Shown here piece after piece: positions 44,145 through 53,045 of a stretch of 64,000 bases of DNA. The number at the start of each line of letters is the position of its first letter. Position 1 is the stretch's first letter. Source of the DNA: Levilactobacillus mulengensis (GTDB lineage: Bacteria > Bacillota > Bacilli > Lactobacillales > Lactobacillaceae); the NCBI RefSeq assembly GCF_003946045.1, contig NZ_RHNW01000007.1:62001-126000 (forward strand). The letters run 5' to 3'. The notes under the pieces are model-generated. The model was given only the letters and a program-made list of their open reading frames with translations, had not been told where the DNA came from and did no database searches. The position numbers were made by a program, and so were the translations under genes.

Positions 44145-47100
44145 CTAATTACGTCGACGAAGAGCTGCTCGAATCCAAGCAAATGCCGCTGCAGCAACAA
44201 TGACAAGTCCACCAATGATAAACAGTTGGTGATGATCATTACTACGTTTTGCCGTGTGACGGTTGACTTGTGGCGATGCCATCTGTTTGGTATTGCTATT
44301 GGTCTGAGTTGTCTGCTTAGACTTGGACTTTGTGCCATCAGTAGCTTTTGCTGCTTTAGACTTCTTTATCGCTTTACTTTGTTGCTTCTTGCTTGACCGC
44401 TCCGTTGTCACTGGTCTAGTCGCAGCTTCCGCAACTGTCTCACCGGTCGCCTGACTGATAGCCTGTGTAACGGCTGGAATAACGACCGTCAAGGCTTTCC
44501 CGTCCACTGCTTTCGGCGTGAATCCCATTACTGAGGTTCCCCGGTAAGCTTTAGAATGGGATGTTGCCAGTGTAAAGTCCCTTGACGTCGATTGCTTGTT
44601 TGCTAATCGTTTGATTGACGCTGCCTGCTTTTGCGCCAGTTTCGTTTTAGCTGAAAGATTCCGTGTCGTTGTGTTCTTGGTAGTAGTTTCAGCCTTTTTA
44701 TCCGCCGATTTCTTCTTATTCTGCTTGGTTGTCTTCTTACCTGGTAACTTTTCAGGCATTTCCATGTCTCCAGTGGGCACTGGCGCTACTGTATCTGTCG
44801 TAGTCGGCGTTGTTGGATTGACTGGGGTGACTACCGGAGCTGTGGGACCAGTCGGATTCGTCGGCGTCGTTGTTCCGGTTCCTGGGTTATTACCCGCAAT
44901 CAATTTGTCTAAGACTTGTTGGCGAACCATTGCAATGTTCTTGGTTGCCTGAGTTTCGGCTTGCTGAGCTGCTACCAGCTTCTCATTAGCAGTCGCCAAG
45001 TTTGCTTTGGCCTCTTTCAGGTCTTGATTAGCTTGATTCAGATTCTGTTGTGCCGTATTCACTTCAGACTGCGCTTTCTCTAAAGTATCAGCAGCCGTCT
45101 TTGCCTGAGCTGTCGCCTGCTCTAAGACCCCTTGGGCCGTAGTTAATGCAGTCGTTGCTTGGTTAAGAATCGCTTGTTGGTCCGTCACCTTTTGTGCTAG
45201 TTGATTTTGGGCTTCTTGCGCTTTGCTAGCTGCATCACTAGCCGTTTGACTATCTGTCTTCGCGGTTTCTAACTTCTCCTCAGCGGCTGTAATCGTGCCC
45301 GCGGCATCTGTGTAAGTAGCCAGCTTTGTCTTCAAACTATTCAACTGATCTGTATCAGTTGCCACGGTTTCTTGCTGCGTTGTCAACGTCTCGTTCAGTT
45401 CACTGAGCGTCTGTTGGGCAGCTGACAACTGGGCTTCAGCCGTCGTTACCGCTTCATCAGCCGTAGTGGCTTCGCCTGTTGCGGTGGTTACCAAACCGGT
45501 CTTGGCTGTAACATCACTCTGCTTACCTGTCAACGTCGTCTGCAAGTCAGTTAACGCTTCAGTTGCGGTGTCCACCAGGGCCTGCTTGGCGGTAACAGTC
45601 TGATTAGCTGTTGTTACTGCGTTAGAAGTCGCCTCAACCTTATCTCTTACTGCCACCACTTGCGCATTAGCATCTGCAACTGCTTGATCAGCAAGCTTTT
45701 GGTCTGCCTGTGCCTGAGTTAAGTCACCCTGCGCTGTCTTTACGGCTGTAGTCGCCGTGGCTAACGTCGCTTGTTGGCTACTCAGCGTGGTCTTTAAATC
45801 ATTGACCTTTTGTTGAGCATCAGTCTGGTCAATCGTTGGATTAGCAATGATTGTCTCTGCTGATTTATCAAAATCAGTCGTAACGTAGGCTGGAGAATCA
45901 ATTGCCAACTCGAAATGCATTTGGCCCAAATTATCAATTGACATCCCAAAATATTGATTGTCGTAAGGATTCAGAGGATCTACCCCTGCAAGGGCAATTA
46001 AATGACCTTGGTCAGCGCCGTACAAGTTATCATTAAATACCATCGATCTAATACCGTTATAGATACCTGCTTTCACATCATCTATACTGGTTGCCTCAGC
46101 AAAATAACCTGCACCAGCACTCTCATAATAATTACCACTATCATCGAGTCCATATTTCTTCGCAGCGGTCGTAATTGCGGACACATCATGGCCTTTTTTA
46201 TCAAGATGCCAGTTATCAGCATCGTATGCCGCTGCAACGTCCTTAGCAAAGTTCATCATCGTTGTACTGATGGTTACCTGTGGTTGCCCTAATTGTTTCC
46301 GAATCTGGTTAATCAAGGTCGCTGTATATTTCGCCAAGTCTTGATACTGATCAGCAGTTAACGATGCTGCACCACTGTATGGCGTTACAGCATCCGTTGC
46401 GTTTGACTGATACTTATTTCCATCAGCTCCTGGCGTCATAGTCGAGGCTAATGATGCTGAAGCGGCATCGGCAGCTGCCTTAGCATCCACTGTGGCCTTT
46501 TTCTCCGCAGCTGTTGCGTCACTACCTGCTTGATTCTCCGCTACCATGGCGTCTACATAAGCGTCATTAAGCGTAGCCATATTCTGCAAGTCAGCTAGTG
46601 TCAATCCACTTGGCAACGTAATCGTATTTATCGCTGGTACACCAACTTCGGCGGCAGCTAAGTCTTTCTGAGTTTTGTCAACCGCATCCTGAGCCGTCTG
46701 TTGTGTCCCTTGAGCAGTAGCTACAGCAGTTTTAGCATCCGCCACCGCATCTGATTTCGCCGCTGCATCCGTCACTGCACTATCGGCTGCTTTCTGAGCG
46801 GCTGTCAAATCGTTCTTAGCTTGTGCGGCTACAGCTTCAGCATCCGTCACCGCCTGCTGGGCTGTTTTCAAGTCTGCAGCTGTGCTATCCACACTGTTCT
46901 GTTGGTCATTAACAGTCTGTTTAGCCGTTTCAACTGCTTTATTGGCATCATCAAGTGCCTGCTGCGCTGTTTCAACATCAGTAGCCTTATCCTTCGCAGT
47001 TTGCTGAGCGGCTGTTAAATCACTCTCTGCAGCGGTTACTTTTCCTGATTGGTCTTTAATCTGTCCCTGCGTATTCGTAACTGCTGTATTGTCCTTGTCC

Positions 47101-47720
47101 AACCGTGCCTGTTGATCACTAATGTCCTGATTAGCCTTGGCAATATTCTCTGGCGTTGCTTCAGCGGCATTGGTGTTAGCAGTATCTAAGTCTTGCTGAG
47201 CCTTGGCAGCCGCATTAGCCGCATCTTCAGCTGCTTGTTTAGCGGCATCCGTTTGCTCTTGAGATGCCGCACTAGTATCCTGGGCCTGCTTAACTGCGGC
47301 ATTCGCTGCATCTGCCTGAGACTGTGCTGTATCAACACTCGAATTAGCATCAGTGACTGCTTTATCTGCCGTATCCTTATCCGTTTTAGCCTGATCAACT
47401 GCTTTTTGAGCGTTATCAGCTGCCGTAGTTTGTTTCTTTACAGTTGCCTGACCCGTCTCCACATCCTGTTGTCCATTAGTAACGTCGGTTTGCGCATCCT
47501 TTGTAGCCGCTGTCGCCTCTGCGGCTGCATCTTTAGCTGCTTGAACCTCCTTAGAAGACTCCACCTGTTGGTTTAAAGCATCCTGGGCGGCCTGATCTTG
47601 ACTCGTCTTATCATTTGTATCTGGTAAGGTATCGGCTTTTACACCAACACCACCCGTCAAAATCATTCCTGCTAAAACAGCTGCTGTCCCAGTAATAACT
47701 TGTGTTGTTTTTTTAATCAA
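44145..47720 (-). CDS. SEC10/PgrA-type surface protein with CAP-like domain and long coiled coils
   Basis: 1191 residues: signal peptide (1-30), Ala/Gln-rich coiled coil (about 40-375), a CAP/SCP-like domain (about 455-615; RKQLGQPQVTISTTMMNFAKD, NWHLDKKGHD, GHLIALAGVDP), second coiled coil (about 620-940), Pro/Thr-rich wall-spanning segment (about 943-991), a Lys-rich stretch and a final membrane helix (about 1167-1185) with RRRN. This is the layout of the SEC10/PgrA surface-exclusion family, which in enterococci hinders plasmid transfer between donors. No LPXTG precedes the helix, so it may be membrane-held instead of sortase-linked. The start is TTG at 47720 behind GGGGAG. Confidence 0.88.
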   Translation of the reverse strand: MIKKTTQVITGTAAVLAGMILTGGVGVKADTLPDTNDKTSQDQAAQDALNQQVESSKEVQAAKDAAAEATAATKDAQTDVTNGQQDVETGQATVKKQTTAADNAQKAVDQAKTDKDTADKAVTDANSSVDTAQSQADAANAAVKQAQDTSAASQEQTDAAKQAAEDAANAAAKAQQDLDTANTNAAEATPENIAKANQDISDQQARLDKDNTAVTNTQGQIKDQSGKVTAAESDLTAAQQTAKDKATDVETAQQALDDANKAVETAKQTVNDQQNSVDSTAADLKTAQQAVTDAEAVAAQAKNDLTAAQKAADSAVTDAAAKSDAVADAKTAVATAQGTQQTAQDAVDKTQKDLAAAEVGVPAINTITLPSGLTLADLQNMATLNDAYVDAMVAENQAGSDATAAEKKATVDAKAAADAASASLASTMTPGADGNKYQSNATDAVTPYSGAASLTADQYQDLAKYTATLINQIRKQLGQPQVTISTTMMNFAKDVAAAYDADNWHLDKKGHDVSAITTAAKKYGLDDSGNYYESAGAGYFAEATSIDDVKAGIYNGIRSMVFNDNLYGADQGHLIALAGVDPLNPYDNQYFGMSIDNLGQMHFELAIDSPAYVTTDFDKSAETIIANPTIDQTDAQQKVNDLKTTLSSQQATLATATTAVKTAQGDLTQAQADQKLADQAVADANAQVVAVRDKVEATSNAVTTANQTVTAKQALVDTATEALTDLQTTLTGKQSDVTAKTGLVTTATGEATTADEAVTTAEAQLSAAQQTLSELNETLTTQQETVATDTDQLNSLKTKLATYTDAAGTITAAEEKLETAKTDSQTASDAASKAQEAQNQLAQKVTDQQAILNQATTALTTAQGVLEQATAQAKTAADTLEKAQSEVNTAQQNLNQANQDLKEAKANLATANEKLVAAQQAETQATKNIAMVRQQVLDKLIAGNNPGTGTTTPTNPTGPTAPVVTPVNPTTPTTTDTVAPVPTGDMEMPEKLPGKKTTKQNKKKSADKKAETTTKNTTTRNLSAKTKLAQKQAASIKRLANKQSTSRDFTLATSHSKAYRGTSVMGFTPKAVDGKALTVVIPAVTQAISQATGETVAEAATRPVTTERSSKKQQSKAIKKSKAAKATDGTKSKSKQTTQTNSNTKQMASPQVNRHTAKRSNDHHQLFIIGGLVIVAAAAFAWIRAALRRRN

Positions 47721-47887
47721 ATTAATCTCCCCATATCGTAAAATTTTAATTTAATCAACTTATTGCCCACTTATGCACTATGTAAAATCAACTAGCGGTT
47801 TTAAAACTGGGACACTCAGTCTCGGTTTTTCCCTTAATCGCTAGTTAACTATTCAACTAAATCCGTTTCCCTTATTGATTAATCGAT

Positions 47888-48307
47888 TTACTTCTTGGTT
47901 AGCCAAAGGCCCATTTTAAGGTAGCGTCCAGCCTTATAATGCTCTTGCCACTGCAGACGCTTCCCAACCTGATGAACGCGAACCCGGTCAGGCTTATGCG
48001 AATACAATGTTTCAATACCTTTAAAAACATAAACGTGTTTTCCAGTCTTTTGATACTTCAACTTCCCAAGCATATAAGGGTCAGCAATGAAATAAGCCGT
48101 AAACTTGCTTTTCGTAATCTTTGCAACTTCTGGTGCTTTAAATGCGTTTTGTCCCTTACCTACAGTTTCCATACGTTCCCAAGTACCACGCAACACTTTG
48201 GGCGTCCCTTGGTGCCACTTGGCCGCATGAGCCGTAGTTGGCGTATCCAATGCCAGCGGCAAGCCCACTGACAGGCTCACCGCAGCCAGTGCTAATAACT
48301 TCTTCAT
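47888..48307 (-). CDS. Secreted protein of the PKxLRGxW family
   Basis: 139 residues; signal peptide (about 1-28, ending AHAAK), then WHQGTPKVLRGTWERME. Similar in length and beginning to the 42772 product. ATG 48307 has AAAGGAGC before it. It begins 13 nt after the membrane-protein gene at 48321-49013 and is probably in the same transcript. Confidence 0.8.
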   Translation of the reverse strand: MKKLLALAAVSLSVGLPLALDTPTTAHAAKWHQGTPKVLRGTWERMETVGKGQNAFKAPEVAKITKSKFTAYFIADPYMLGKLKYQKTGKHVYVFKGIETLYSHKPDRVRVHQVGKRLQWQEHYKAGRYLKMGLWLTKK

Positions 48308-48320
48308 AAGTTCTGCTCCT

Positions 48321-49013
48321 TTAAAGAATGTAGAGAAACCACAAACACCCAATCATCAGTACCCAAGAACCATACAATGCAAGGCGCTGTCTAGGTGTCC
48401 AACCAAAGTGTGCTGACTGATGCTGACCATTCTGATGCGCCGAAAATTTGTAACGCAACGCCCAAACGGCGAAAATAGTATACCCTATCATCAATAGCAG
48501 ACTGAATATCGCAGTCATAGGAATCAGATGCACGACAATTACTTGTCTCAACAACCTACCACCACCTAAGTAAGCAAAGGTATCCCATATAACCCCATAC
48601 CACTCAAGTAAGTGCGCCTTTCGCCGAAAATAAACTGAGGCAATGGGAATCGCTAGTATTAAGGCACTACTTATCCATACACCAAAGGTTGACCCGTATC
48701 CGGTATACCCAGCTATCTGAAGATAGAGGGCATATTTTAAAGTATGAAACCGGAGAAATTTCCACCAAATAAAACCAGCAATCACTAACAACACTGCCAA
48801 TGCGCCTTTGGCTGTCTCGAGATTTTCAATCTTCTGTTGATGCTGCTTCCACTGTTGCTGTGCCCACTTATTACCCTTATGCGCTTCCAACTCGATTTGT
48901 TGCCAACGCATCTCTTCTGTAGCTTCTTTGACGCCTTGCTTCACACCAGCTTCGACTTCTTCATCAATACGACTTTGAATCTCTTCCTCATCTGGACCAT
49001 TATAATAAGACAT
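48321..49013 (-). CDS. Membrane protein with N-terminal coiled-coil region
   Basis: 230 residues: charged, helical N-terminus (EEEIQSRIDEEVEAGVKQG and following, about 1-65), then five or six membrane segments (about 68-228) with no known motif. No signal peptide. It is followed closely by a secreted PKxLRGxW protein. Function unknown. Confidence 0.7.
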   Translation of the reverse strand: MSYYNGPDEEEIQSRIDEEVEAGVKQGVKEATEEMRWQQIELEAHKGNKWAQQQWKQHQQKIENLETAKGALAVLLVIAGFIWWKFLRFHTLKYALYLQIAGYTGYGSTFGVWISSALILAIPIASVYFRRKAHLLEWYGVIWDTFAYLGGGRLLRQVIVVHLIPMTAIFSLLLMIGYTIFAVWALRYKFSAHQNGQHQSAHFGWTPRQRLALYGSWVLMIGCLWFLYIL

Positions 49014-49218
49014 CTTGCACTCCCTTTAATTATGTAAACCCGTCTGCTTTTAAGATCACTGTTTTCGTTACCTTTTTATCCAACGCCGCATAACCGCTTG
49101 AAAATCAGTATCGCTTCCCAAGAACGCTCCTCACATCTAAGACAAAATGTAGTGCTTTATGCAGTGCATATTATCGGGACATTTTTACTTAAACTTGTCT
49201 TCCAGGAGGTGATTGCAA

Positions 49219-49401
49219 ATGGCATTCAAAATTCGACATGATCGTAAAGAAACCGTCAACAAAACAGTTCGGTTCCCGCTGGAATTGGTAGAAAAGATTG
49301 AACACGCGATTGAAGGTGAGGACGTCACCTTTTCAACCTTTGTGATTCAAGCTTGTGAATATGCGCTCGACAATATGGAAGATGATAAAGATAAGAAGTG
49401 A
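49219..49401 (+). CDS. Small ribbon-helix-helix-like (Arc/CopG) protein
   Basis: 60 residues. The strand VNKTVRFPLELVEKIEHAI followed by a second helix FSTFVIQACEYALDNM is the ribbon-helix-helix pattern of Arc/CopG DNA-binding proteins. The ATG at 49219 has GGAGGTGATT before it. No toxin partner is visible next to it, so it is either a free regulator or an unpaired antitoxin. Confidence 0.75.
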   Translation: MAFKIRHDRKETVNKTVRFPLELVEKIEHAIEGEDVTFSTFVIQACEYALDNMEDDKDKK

Positions 49402-49436
49402 CAGTCACTTGTTTAAAGGCTTATACAAATAATATC

Positions 49437-49480
49437 GCAATACATTTAGCATTGCAATATGTATTGCCTTTCGCTTTTTT
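49437..49480 (+). terminator. Terminator of the RHH gene
   Basis: GCAATACAT pairs with ATGTATTGC (49459-49467) and is followed by a T-rich stretch CTTTCGCTTTTTT. Confidence 0.7.
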
Positions 49481-49521
49481 GCTTTACATTCTAAATCTTT
49501 GCCTCATGTAGTAATTACGAC

Positions 49522-49557
49522 AAAAAGTCATCTAAATCAAATCTAGATGGCTTTTTA
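49522..49557. terminator. Isolated hairpin with flanking A and T runs
   Basis: AAAAAGTCATCTA (49522-49534) pairs with TAGATGGCTTTTT (one mismatch). No gene ends here; it may close a short unannotated transcript or come from a lost gene. 49558-49812 shows nothing else I can support. Confidence 0.45.
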
Positions 49558-49812
49558 CATACGATTTCACTTAGTCTGTCGCTTCTCACGGACAGGTTAC
49601 AATTTACGAAAATAGTTGGACTACTGAAAAAAATACCAATCCGTTGAAAAGCCATTATCCCAAAATATTGGATAGCTACTTATTTTGGCTTTCCGACAAG
49701 CTTTCTCATGATTCTGCATTTTTTGAACTAGTGAAAACAGCTCCGAGCAACATTATCTTGCAACACACCTGCAGATAGTGACCAATCTAAGGGACTCGCT
49801 CTCAAAAAAGCA

Positions 49813-49846
49813 AAAAAAGAGCAACCAGCTCGCACCAGTTGCCCTA
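49813..49846 (-). terminator. Terminator of the RelE/Phd-type pair
   Basis: On the minus strand, GGCAACTGG with CTGGTTGCT, then CTTTTTTT. Nearly the same as the terminator at 50627-50660. Confidence 0.85.
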
Positions 49847-49853
49847 CTTTTCT

Positions 49854-50183
49854 CTATCTCGCCTCATCTTTAAATTGCGACAAGCGCTGTGCAGCGTCAC
49901 GATAGACCGCTTTGTCTGCTCGTTTGCCAATGGCTAAGATTTGAATGATTTGAATTTCCTGATCAACTTGTCTAAAAACTATTCGTAACCCCATACGCTT
50001 GTTCTTCAGCTTGCGACAATTAATCAAGCTTCCCGCTAACGGTTGGCCGGCCTGCATCCCCAACTTTCTAATCCTGTTTAAGCCTTTATCGACAAAGACT
50101 TTCTGGGAACCATCTAGTTTTTGATAGTCGTTTCGCGCTTCCTCTAAATAGGCAATTGCATATGCTTCAGTCGTATCTGACAT
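49854..50183 (-). CDS. RelE/ParE-type toxin
   Basis: 109 residues. The C-terminal half (GLRIVFRQVDQEIQIIQ, AIGKRADKAVYRDAAQRL) shows the beta-sheet and final helix of RelE/ParE toxins, whose relatives either cleave mRNA on the ribosome or inhibit gyrase. The start is ATG at 50183 inside the antitoxin stop (TAATG), so translation is coupled. No catalytic residues can be assigned with certainty. Confidence 0.82.
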   Translation of the reverse strand: MSDTTEAYAIAYLEEARNDYQKLDGSQKVFVDKGLNRIRKLGMQAGQPLAGSLINCRKLKNKRMGLRIVFRQVDQEIQIIQILAIGKRADKAVYRDAAQRLSQFKDEAR

Positions 50184-50518
50184 TATTCCCAACCGTCATT
50201 TTCATCGACTACCGGTTTCTCATCAGCTACAGAACCCCGAACCGTTTTGTCATCCACTAAAGGTGTCGGAGCTTGTGCCTGCTTCAGCAACCGCTGCGAG
50301 ACCAGGTAGTCTTGTTCCATTTCAAATAGCTTCTCTTGAAGTTCCTCATTTCGATTAACTAGTTTTTCATAATCCGCAACTGCTAAGACGACCCCAGCTG
50401 GTTGATCCCGATTGAAAACATAGACGCCGGTTTTTTTGTCGCCCGCCTCATCAAACAGTTTTTTAGGAGACTTCTTTAAATCAGTAATATTACTGATCGG
50501 CACGTTCATCGTTTGCAT
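50183..50518 (-). CDS. Phd/YefM-type antitoxin
   Basis: 111 residues. N-terminal Phd/YefM fold (VPISNITDLKKSPKKLFDEA, GVYVFNRDQPAGVVLAVADYEKL) that binds DNA as a dimer, then a helical linker and a disordered acidic tail (DDKTVRGSVADEKPVVDE) for toxin binding. The ATG at 50518 fits GGGGAGGT nine bases upstream; eight upstream codons are open but less likely. The pair is expected to be autorepressed. Confidence 0.85.
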   Translation of the reverse strand: MQTMNVPISNITDLKKSPKKLFDEAGDKKTGVYVFNRDQPAGVVLAVADYEKLVNRNEELQEKLFEMEQDYLVSQRLLKQAQAPTPLVDDKTVRGSVADEKPVVDENDGWE

Positions 50519-50626
50519 GCTGAGCACCTCCCCTTTTAGCATATAGTACCACGATCACCAGAAATGTCCTAAGAAAACGGCTTTTATCCGTCTTATAAAA
50601 GTCTTTTAAACGTTTTATTCCCATAA

Positions 50627-50660
50627 AAAAAGAGCAACCGGCTCACACCAGTTGCTCTCC
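50627..50660 (-). terminator. Terminator of the 50670 gene
   Basis: On the minus strand, GAGCAACTGGTG and CCGGTTGCTC pair and lead into TTTTTTT. Confidence 0.85.
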
Positions 50661-50669
50661 AAGTTAAAT

Positions 50670-51032
50670 TTAGTAAGTTTCTTGTTGCACATCGTTGTCG
50701 ATGATATTTTCATCGAGCGCTTCTGACAGCTTGTGTAAGCCGGCATCACGCGTTTTGATAATGTCCATGTTGAAGATGATGGAATCAATATCGCCACCAG
50801 CAAAGTCAAATTGTTCGAAGTAGACGTAAGGATCGTGGTCTTCGTCGTCGTTTAAGAAATGCTTCGTAACAGCATCAGATAAAGCGGTCGCCCATTCTAA
50901 ATCTGCCATCTTTGGTAAATCTTTCTTCGTCACATACCCCGGATCAAGAACCAACTTCGCCGCTTTTTCAACGTCCTCTTTAGGAATTACTACGGTCGGT
51001 TTCTGTGTTTCTTCCTTTGGTGTATCTGCCAT
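50670..51032 (-). CDS. Acidic protein of unknown function
   Basis: 120 residues, rich in Asp and Glu (DPYVYFEQFDFAGGDIDS) with no signal peptide or membrane segment. AAAGGAGATTT precedes the ATG at 51032; the longer frame is not used. No family recognised. Degenerate element C lies about 155 nt upstream on the same strand. Confidence 0.65.
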   Translation of the reverse strand: MADTPKEETQKPTVVIPKEDVEKAAKLVLDPGYVTKKDLPKMADLEWATALSDAVTKHFLNDDEDHDPYVYFEQFDFAGGDIDSIIFNMDIIKTRDAGLHKLSEALDENIIDNDVQQETY

Positions 51033-51187
51033 AATCAAAATCTCCTTTGATGTTTCTGACTTTAGTCTAGTCCTTTTTCGGGCAAACGTTAAGTATTCCA
51101 TGCAACTTGTGTTAGTTAGCCGGTTAAATGGTCCGACGGCAGGGTGAATTTCACGCTAACCGGTTCGGGGTGAGGTAGACTGTCGGC

Positions 51188-51320
51188 AGGCGCCTCTGGG
51201 ATGGTGAAAACAAAACCAGTTTGCGCTGAGCACATTTATCTTTCCTGAATCTAACACCTAAGTTTGGCCATCGAAACAGTCCATGCCGCATTGGTCGCTA
51301 CTCACCACTTTTCTACTATA
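51188..51320 (-). repeat. Decayed copy (C) of the structured intergenic element
   Basis: GCGCCTCTGGGATGGTGAAA (51190-51209) corresponds to the left end of B1 (GCGCCTCCGGGCTGGTGAAA at 31360), and GGCCATCGAAACAG (51267-51280) to GACCATCGACACAG of B1. The hairpins P3 and P4 between them are missing. Confidence 0.5.
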
Positions 51321-51622
51321 TAAATACCCCACCATACGAGTAACTTCGTTCGCCAATCTAATTCCCCTCAGAATCTGCGTCAACACTGACTTTTCCCCCG
51401 CATGACCGACTAAGGCCCCCTTTTTCCTAGCCACATGTCACCCGTTACCCCCATCCAAATCCCCGGCCCACGCAATTTTTGGTAAAATTCCACTTATTTT
51501 GCGGTGTTCGGTTGCGTCGGACCGCCATAAAGGGTAAAATTTGCTTCAATTCACCCCCTGTGAAAAGGCGGTGAGACGCGCTATAATGAAGAGATAGAAC
51601 TATATGAAATGAGGAATGATGT
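51321..51622 (+). promoter_or_regulatory. Leader region of the CNNM gene
   Basis: The only good signal is a -10 box, TATAAT (51582-51587); the -35 region (TGTGAA at about 51559) is poor. No other structure in this 300-nt stretch. Confidence 0.4.
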
Positions 51623-53002
51623 GTGGATAGCGGTCAGATAGTTGTAAATCTAATTATTATTTTAATTACCTTCTTTTTTGCAGCTTTCTTTGTTGCCTGC
51701 GAGTTTGCTTTGGTCCAAACCCGGCCTAGTGCCCTGGAGGAAAAAATTGCCGAAAGAGACAAGCCATCGGCCAAGCTGAATCGGGCCATGAAAATGGTCA
51801 CCAATTTGAATGAATATTTATCAACGACTCAAGTGGGGGTTTCCCTCGCCGGAATCATCTTAGGGTGGATCGGGGAAACGTTCTTCGTTGACCTACTGCT
51901 CGGCGGGATTGCGCCCGCCCACCTGAACAACGCAACGGCCCACACCATCGCCGTGATTGTCGGTGTCCTTTTACTGACGTACCTCGAAGTGGTCTTCACA
52001 GAAATTGTGCCGAAGAACATTTCCATCGACATGCCAATGAAGGTGTTAATGTTAGTGGTGACACCCCTACATTACTGCCACGTCATCTTCTACCCGTTCG
52101 TCTGGTTACTAAACAATAGTGCCTCCGGCGTGGTCAAATTGATGGGCCTGAAAGTGGCCAACGAAAGTGATGAAGTCTTTTCCCAAGCTGAAATTTTAAA
52201 CCTTTCCAGAAGCGCCGTTGCCGGTGGTGAACTGGAAAAGAACGACTTGATCTACATGCAACGGGCGTTCGAGCTGAACGATAAAGTGGCCAAAGATATC
52301 ATGATCGACCGGACTCAACTGGTTGTCATCGACATTACCGCTAACGTCAAGGAAGCCCTGAACGTTTACCTGCAAGAACGCTTTAGCCGGTTACCCGTTG
52401 TGGCCGACGGTGATAAGGATAAGATTCTGGGTTACGTCTACAATTATGATTTGATTCGGCAACAGCAAGTGGATTCTCACGTCCGAATCGATAAATTAAT
52501 TCGCGACATCTCCACGACCCCCGAAACAACGCCCATCACCCAAGTCCTCCAACAAATGATCAAGAAGCGGACCCCAATCGTCGTCGTAGTTGACGAATAC
52601 GGTGGGACGTCCGGGATCATTACGGATAAGGATATTTATGAAGAACTGTTCGGGACCGTCCGCGATGAAATCGATGACGCCAACGACCAGTACATCTTCA
52701 AGCAACCCAATGGCACTTACCAGGTCAACGGGAAGATGACCACCTACGACTTTGAGCGGTACTTCAACACCGATATCAAGGGCTTTGAGGCCTCCGATAC
52801 GGTCACGATGGCCGGGTTTATCATTGATAACTACCCCGACGTCAAGGTCAACGATGTCATCCAACTGAAGAACTTTGACTTGAAGGTCTTGGATTACGAA
52901 AACTCCTTCATCAACTGGTTAGAGGTCACGGTCAATCCGCCACAGAAGCAAATCACCACGACGGAAGACACCGAAAGTGACGACAAGAAAAAAGATAAGT
53001 AA
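51623..53002 (+). CDS. CNNM/CorC-family membrane transporter (hemolysin-like)
   Basis: 459 residues: DUF21/CNNM membrane domain (about 1-190; FFVACEFALVQTRPSALE, GEIVPKN-like EIVPKNISIDMP), a pair of CBS domains (about 210-330; MIDRTQLVVID, VDEYGGTSGIITDKD) and a C-terminal CorC_HlyC domain (about 350-440; YQVNGKMTTYDFERYF). Related proteins move Mg2+ or Na+ across the membrane, with the CBS pair as nucleotide sensor. It starts with GTG at 51623 after GAGGAATG. The name hemolysin is historical. Confidence 0.92.
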   Translation: MDSGQIVVNLIIILITFFFAAFFVACEFALVQTRPSALEEKIAERDKPSAKLNRAMKMVTNLNEYLSTTQVGVSLAGIILGWIGETFFVDLLLGGIAPAHLNNATAHTIAVIVGVLLLTYLEVVFTEIVPKNISIDMPMKVLMLVVTPLHYCHVIFYPFVWLLNNSASGVVKLMGLKVANESDEVFSQAEILNLSRSAVAGGELEKNDLIYMQRAFELNDKVAKDIMIDRTQLVVIDITANVKEALNVYLQERFSRLPVVADGDKDKILGYVYNYDLIRQQQVDSHVRIDKLIRDISTTPETTPITQVLQQMIKKRTPIVVVVDEYGGTSGIITDKDIYEELFGTVRDEIDDANDQYIFKQPNGTYQVNGKMTTYDFERYFNTDIKGFEASDTVTMAGFIIDNYPDVKVNDVIQLKNFDLKVLDYENSFINWLEVTVNPPQKQITTTEDTESDDKKKDK

Positions 53003-53005
53003 CAT

Positions 53006-53044
53006 CAAAAAAGCCATCGCTCGTTTTGAGTGATGGCTTCTTTG
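53006..53044. terminator. Terminator between CNNM and lysR genes
   Basis: AAGCCATCGCTC pairs with GAGTGATGGCTT with T runs on both sides; serves both convergent genes. Confidence 0.85.
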
Positions 53045-53045
53045 G

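Noticed and set aside
46002-47576. Plus-strand frames of 65-127 codons opposite the PgrA-type gene
   Set aside because: They are antisense shadows of the Ala/Gln-rich coiled coil, with low-complexity Cys/Leu/Arg composition.
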